Notes under the pieces: generated by a model | Database searches by the model: none | Seen by the model: only the letters and a program-made list of their open reading frames with translations | What the model was told of the DNA's origin: nothing | Translations under genes and position numbers: made by a program | Shown: in pieces, positions 59,639 to 64,000 of the stretch | How positions within the stretch are numbered: position 1 is the first letter of the stretch | How the letters are laid out: each line of letters begins with the position of its first letter | Assembly (NCBI GenBank): GCA_944472135.2 | Contig: OX235265.1 | Location: forward strand, 40,211,459-40,275,458 | Reading direction: 5' to 3' | Source: Trichobilharzia regenti | Taxonomy: Eukaryota > Platyhelminthes > Trematoda > Strigeidida > Schistosomatidae | DNA length: 64,000 nt

Positions 59639-60884
59639 ATGTCAAATAGTCTCGCTTGGTTAAATTTCTGTATCGTTTCATTTTGTCTTTGTTTGCAAGC
59701 CAATACAGGTAAGTCTTTTTTTTTTAATCATGCAGTACCGATATTTAATTTTAATAATTAAGATTTGAGGTAAGCGGAATGATTGTGAAATGATAAGAGG
59801 AGGCTTGTAATTGTACTGCGAAACAAGTAGTGAAGTGATAGAATGTTGGCTTTTTAATTAATTGGACTTACTACCACGACCAATAATTTACTATAACTGT
59901 AGAACAACAGATTGCATGGGTTTATATGTTTAACGGTGCGTTTTCTAAAAGGATATATTTGTTTAATGATGTTATATGGTTGAAGGCAGTCGACAGGAAG
60001 CCTTGGACCGAGGTTTCATACTAGTTGGCACTCATCAGCAAGGCGTATCTAGACACAACACACTAGTTACTAGTCTCCAATCAAAAGATATATTTGTGTT
60101 AGGATGGAGTCACCGAGCAACATGTCTACCACGAGGCTGTTTCATATGACTGATTGAGAAACAACGATGAGTTATATGATACTGGATAGATGATTAATGA
60201 TCCAACATGCATATATTTGTCTCCACTCTAGCCGTGTTATATGCGGATATTCGATTCATGGATTTTGCTTTTCATAGTTTGATAATTTAATCGAGTGATC
60301 TGACATTATAATTCACTCTGTCGGACAGTGAAGATTTTCTTGCAATGGCCACTTTGTTTGAGATGTATCTGGAACTGGAGGTGTCAAAACCAGAATAGTT
60401 CTAATGTGTCTGTAACTTCCAATCAACTACTCACAAATAGCTAGCAACGAGGTCTCCGAGTAGTAGCGCCCACTATCAGAAACCAATTTCCAATTTTTAT
60501 GAAATAAACCAAACTTATATGTAGAGAATGTTTATACTTTTATCTTGGAAAGAAAACCTCCTTTCCTAATCAGAAATATCTCAGAGATGTGTTCTTATGA
60601 TCTCTTTACTGATATATTTGTGACTCGCTTAAATTTATTGTGGTGACTTAGATGGAAAAAGCAGTTAATTTTAGGAAACTGGGAGAAGTATGATAGGAAG
60701 GATCAACCTTCATGCTGTATCACCATTATTTGTCTGAGTTAATTTGTTCTAGTTTTGTTTTTCTGTAGATACAATTTTAATCACGTTTCAAGGAGACATA
60801 AAGAATGGTGACTGTTATGAAAAGTGGTATCGAGATGATATCTTCAAATTAATTTCAAACTGGGAAAAGGCTTTATGCTTGAAA
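59639..60884 (+). CDS. third paralogue of the secreted SEA-like family, exons 1-2 (partial)
   Basis: Exon 1 (59639-59708) encodes a signal peptide, MSNSLAWLNFCIVSFCLCLQ. The intron is 59709-60768. Exon 2 (60769-60884) reads TILITFQGDIKNGDCYEKWY and 18 further residues before a GTTAGT donor. Phases (1 then 0) equal those of the arm genes. Exon 2 aligns without gaps from the hydrophobic strand through KNGxCYxxWY to a Cys two residues before the donor. Exon 3 would be expected next, but a CR1-like fragment begins about 100 bp downstream. A 35-codon open stretch right after that fragment (about 62798-62905) could be a displaced exon 3, but similarity is too weak to claim. The gene may be disrupted or have a long intron continuing past the window. 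Confidence 0.6.
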
Positions 60885-60984
60885 GTTAGTTCACTGTAAA
60901 CACATAAATCAAAAGTCATGAAGCTTTTTATTTACCTCTGTTCATAGTTGAGTTAATATTCAAGAAATTATCCTTTACACTTAT

Positions 60985-62795
60985 TGATATACTTAGACAA
61001 ATGGGCCAAGTACGTCCGTTGTACGTTCCTTGATTATACATCTGCTTTCGACTCTGTACCTAGAGGCCTTTTGTTAAACAAGCTCAGCCTTACACAAACT
61101 GAGTCCTGAAATATCAACCGCCTGCACTCTTACTTCTCCAATAGGATGCAGTACACGGTATATAATGGTGTAGCTCCCTCCCCTTTGCTTACTGAAGCTG
61201 GAGTTCCTCAGGGTGCTGTTCTCTCTCCGTTTCTCTTTTCCTTCTTCTTACATGACTTACCTCTTTCAGACGAAATCAACTTCGTCAAATATGCGGATGA
61301 CCTGACTATTTTGCTTCCCGTTAAGTCTCAGTCAGATTGTTTCAAATTGAATAGCAGCCTGTCGGACATCAGTCAGTGGTCTAAACTAAATGGCCTCATG
61401 CTGAATCCCTCAAAATGTCAGACTATTGACCTCTCCTTTAAGCATAAACGAGATCTACAAACGCTAGTAAGTACTCATGAACCCTGTAGCATTGAGGGGA
61501 CTAAAACTGAAACTAAGTCTAATGCAAAATACCTCGAACTAGTTCTATCTTCAGACCTTACATGGTCATCTCATATCCTAACGATTTTCAAGAGTGTTCC
61601 GTCTACCCTACTACATTAGGAACCTAGACTATCTGCAATCACCCAATCTCTACTTTCACAATTTGTCAACTCTCGTATCTTACCTATTCTACTTTACTGC
61701 TCCCCATTAGTCTTTCCTCGGTTAATGAAAAAGGACTATACCATCCTGAGAAGGATGTTGAAGGTAGTTTTACTAGGACTAGCGGTGTTAAACTCAGTCA
61801 GTTCGTCACTACATTAGTAGATAAGCAACTGAATACATGCGAAAAATGGTCTAAAACCATTCTCTCCGACCCCCAACACCCCCTCTATTCCTAACACTCT
61901 CCTTGCATCTCATCAGGTAGAACCGGAAATCAGTACAAAATAATATATGCTCGTACAACCAAGTATAGGAACTCAACGATACCATATTTGGTCCATGTTC
62001 TAAGTGACAGAGACAATGTTAAGCGCGAAACCCATGACTTGCTTTGTTGTCAATAACATAATTTTGGCTCTTTTATTTCTCTCTGATTTGTATTCTATAG
62101 TCAACAACCTTCTTAAACATACTTAGCTACCTAAATTATTAACATTGGCTTACTTTTTGTACTCTATTCTATTCCTTCTTTTGTGTATCTACTGGTTCCG
62201 ACTATATTATCACTATGAGTATTACAAAATTGTCCTGTTATTAACCATCATGTGATATTAGTTTTGTAATTGTTTTTTTGTTCGGCAATATTAAAACTGA
62301 CAATCTTGGTTGTGAACGCCGTTATCACGATCTTAACATTTTGTATCATGCATGATTACTCACATTACCACAACTAACACCACATTAGAGCTGACAATAA
62401 AAAAACCCTGAAATGTTTATCTTATGATTGTTTAGTGTTGTTCAATCAAATTAACCGATCATCTTGGCTATAAACATTCTTAAGAGCATTTTCATAACTT
62501 CTTGTATGCTATAGTTTTACTGTTCACCACGCATAAACATATCATAGCTTCCATTACCCAATACTCGAATATTATTTATGTTGTTTATTTTCCTTTTTAC
62601 TTCTTGGTATTTTTTCGTATTTTTTTTTGTTAGTTTTGTGTTTTCTTTGTGTTTTTTTTAAATATTTACTTTTTGAAATACTCCTTCCAAATGTGCGATG
62701 AAACTAGATCCAATAGTGTAGATATGTGCTGAAAATTCCACACTGTACCACTAGTACTGTTTCTGGAATAAAGGAAATTATTATTACTATTCAAG
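60985..62795 (+). mobile_element. CR1-like retrotransposon fragment, third family
   Basis: RT sequence starts at motif A (CTFLDYTSAFDSVPRGLLLN near 61018), then GVPQGAVLSPFLFSFFLHDL (61200-61260), YADD (about 61289-61300), LNPSKCQTIDLSF and THEPCSIEGTKTETKS. A frameshift follows near 61600, and stops later. The 3' end is GGAATAAAGG with an ATTATTACTATT tail at about 62770-62795. It is 5'-truncated inside the RT and is the same family as 37215-38305. Confidence 0.82.
61146..61619 (+). pseudogene. CR1-like RT open segment
   Basis: The longest intact part of the element above, 157 codons covering RT motifs B to E. The active site is intact, but the N-terminal half of the RT and all of the endonuclease are missing, and the frame breaks after WSSHILTIF. 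Confidence 0.8.
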
Positions 62796-63183
62796 TACCT
62801 GAGATCGAATGGATATATTTTCACCTTTATATGTTTAAACTAAGTATCACTTATCGCAAACTTAAAAAAGCGTTGAGGGAGAAAATAAAACACGGAAACA
62901 CTTAGTAAGTGAATACAGATATTTGCTGATAACTTGGATTAAGATCGCTGACACAGAGCACCGCAGATGTTGTTTGTGTTCTCCATCTCTCCCACCAAAA
63001 CGAATATAAGATGTGCCTAGTCTAGAAAGGCATAATAAAGAATATGGTGTGAACTAATGAAAAGAGTTTGTAGGCAGCATGTGAAGTGAGAAGTCGCCTC
63101 TAATAATTTTGAATAGACGGGTACCAGATTGCTTTGGAAACAAGAGAAATAAAGAAAATCTTGTCAGCCAATACAAAAAGCAG
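62796..63183. other. unassigned sequence after the CR1-like fragment
   Basis: It contains the 35-codon open stretch mentioned for the third paralogue (about 62798-62905). Otherwise nothing is recognisable. Confidence 0.3.
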
Positions 63184-63192
63184 AACAGGGAT

Positions 63193-63425
63193 TTTTTTTC
63201 CTTCACGTTCCCCAGTGGAACATAGGGCTTCAAGCCAGTGGCTTGAAGATTCTGTAGCAGTGTTTATTTTACAGGATGGGGTTGCTAACCTCATGTCCAA
63301 CCTTTCCTCTTTACCAATGTCACTACTGGCTTAGAGAGGTAAAGGAGTACGTCGGCCGAGGATCGAACCCCGTACCATGTGCATGGTCGGCGAGCATCCT
63401 AACCGCTATGCCACCGACGCACCAT
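63193..63425 (-). mobile_element. tRNA-derived SINE, full length, with target duplication
   Basis: Flanked by AACAGGGAT at 63184-63192 and 63426-63434. The head at 63343-63422 (minus) is tRNA-like, with GGTGGCATAGCGGTTAGGAT and GGGGTTCGATCC boxes. The body is shared with 55690-55920, and the tail is a T8 run at the left. At 233 bp it is the reference copy for the truncated arm SINEs. Confidence 0.85.
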
Positions 63426-63841
63426 AACAGGGATGGTGTGTGCAAATAGGAATTTTAATGTAATTCTATCAGATTTCAGCACTTTTTCTTGTAACTTGCC
63501 CCATTTGCGATATTCCCTATAGGCGCCTCTGTGTTCTTCATTGAGAAATCATCTCATCTAATGCAAATACAAGTTCCTTCATATTTCTTCTTGACCCAGT
63601 GATAATTAGCCAGTGGTTTAGTTTGCTGTCACGATCACAAAATAACAACATTTCATCTACCTCCTCTGATAGTTGACCCCATTCTTAATTTTTGTTTATG
63701 GGATAAAACTATGTATTTTTTCTACAGTTTGTTTTGTAAGGGTTAGCTGTGTTTTTACGAGTTGATCATCAAACAAAAACATAACTGACACTTACAAACC
63801 AAACTATAGAAAACTATTCTGATGCTCGCTAGTTACTTGCT

Positions 63842-64000
63842 ACAAGATGGAGTTTCCTGGAGTTCTAGTGGGAAGTCGTGACCAGTGAGGTCCAATTAGA
63901 TGTCACGTGTGTGGATGAATGTTAAACCAAAGACAGGGGTTGTGGTCGCGCTAAATCCCGAATTGGTAGAAGTTAGAATTCATGTACTGGCCATTGAGTT
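63842..64000 (+). mobile_element. Sm-alpha-type SINE, 5' part, cut by window end
   Basis: GTTCTAGTGGGAAGTCGTGA and the following 100 bp match the plus-strand Sm-alpha unit at about 28575-28670 (GGGAAGTCGTAAATAGTAGG, then a CCGAAGACATTGGCTGGGG-type segment). The hammerhead part is not recognisable before the window ends. Confidence 0.6.

Noticed and set aside
63343..63422. Functional tRNA gene
   Set aside because: It has A- and B-box-like sequence but belongs to a repeated 233 bp unit with a T-run tail and target duplication; other copies share the same non-tRNA body. It is a SINE head.
1..64000. CRISPR arrays, bacterial operons, ribosome binding sites
   Set aside because: Nothing of this kind; the window is eukaryotic, with spliced genes and metazoan retroelements.

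Overview
The window looks like schistosome (blood fluke) nuclear DNA. The evidence is a hammerhead-bearing Sm-alpha-type SINE, CR1-like, RTE-like, Penelope-like and Merlin-like transposon relics, low GC, and genes whose introns are either tiny (29-42 nt) or kilobases long. The species is not determined.

1-7.1 kb: a 3' LTR remnant, then a nearly complete but broken CR1-like retrotransposon (about 1203-3925), then sequence with little recognisable content. 7.1-13.6 kb: two housekeeping genes assembled exon by exon and placed tail to tail, with 35 bp between stop codons. They are a LIN37 homologue (plus strand, 7 exons, 241 aa, DREAM/MuvB complex) and a UFM1-specific protease of UfSP1 size (minus strand, 5 exons, 212 aa, Cys and Asp-Pro-His boxes intact). 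14.9-20.3 kb: a graveyard of Merlin-like and two CR1-like relics.

20.7-55.5 kb: a very large imperfect palindrome (inverted duplication). Arm A (about 20745-37122) mirrors arm B (about 40531-55470) around a 3.4 kb spacer that holds a CR1-like 3' fragment abutting a Penelope-like element. The inner 11-12 kb of each arm are nearly identical; the outer 4 kb are more diverged. Arm A carries three LTR-type insertions whose empty sites survive in arm B. Arm B carries an RTE fragment absent from arm A. So the arms are real, independently evolving copies, not an assembly hairpin.

Each arm holds one copy of the same small secreted-protein gene (4 exons, 161 aa, signal peptide, SEA-like pattern). The two copies are identical in exons 1 and 4 and nearly so in exon 2. 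In exon 3, 25 substitutions fall in two short blocks and are almost all amino-acid changing. A third, divergent paralogue (59639-60884) with the same intron phases is cut off by another CR1-like insertion. The palindrome, the secreted gene family and the block-wise exon variation are the most interesting content. 55.5-64 kb is otherwise tRNA-derived and Sm-alpha SINEs, an RTE fragment and simple repeats.
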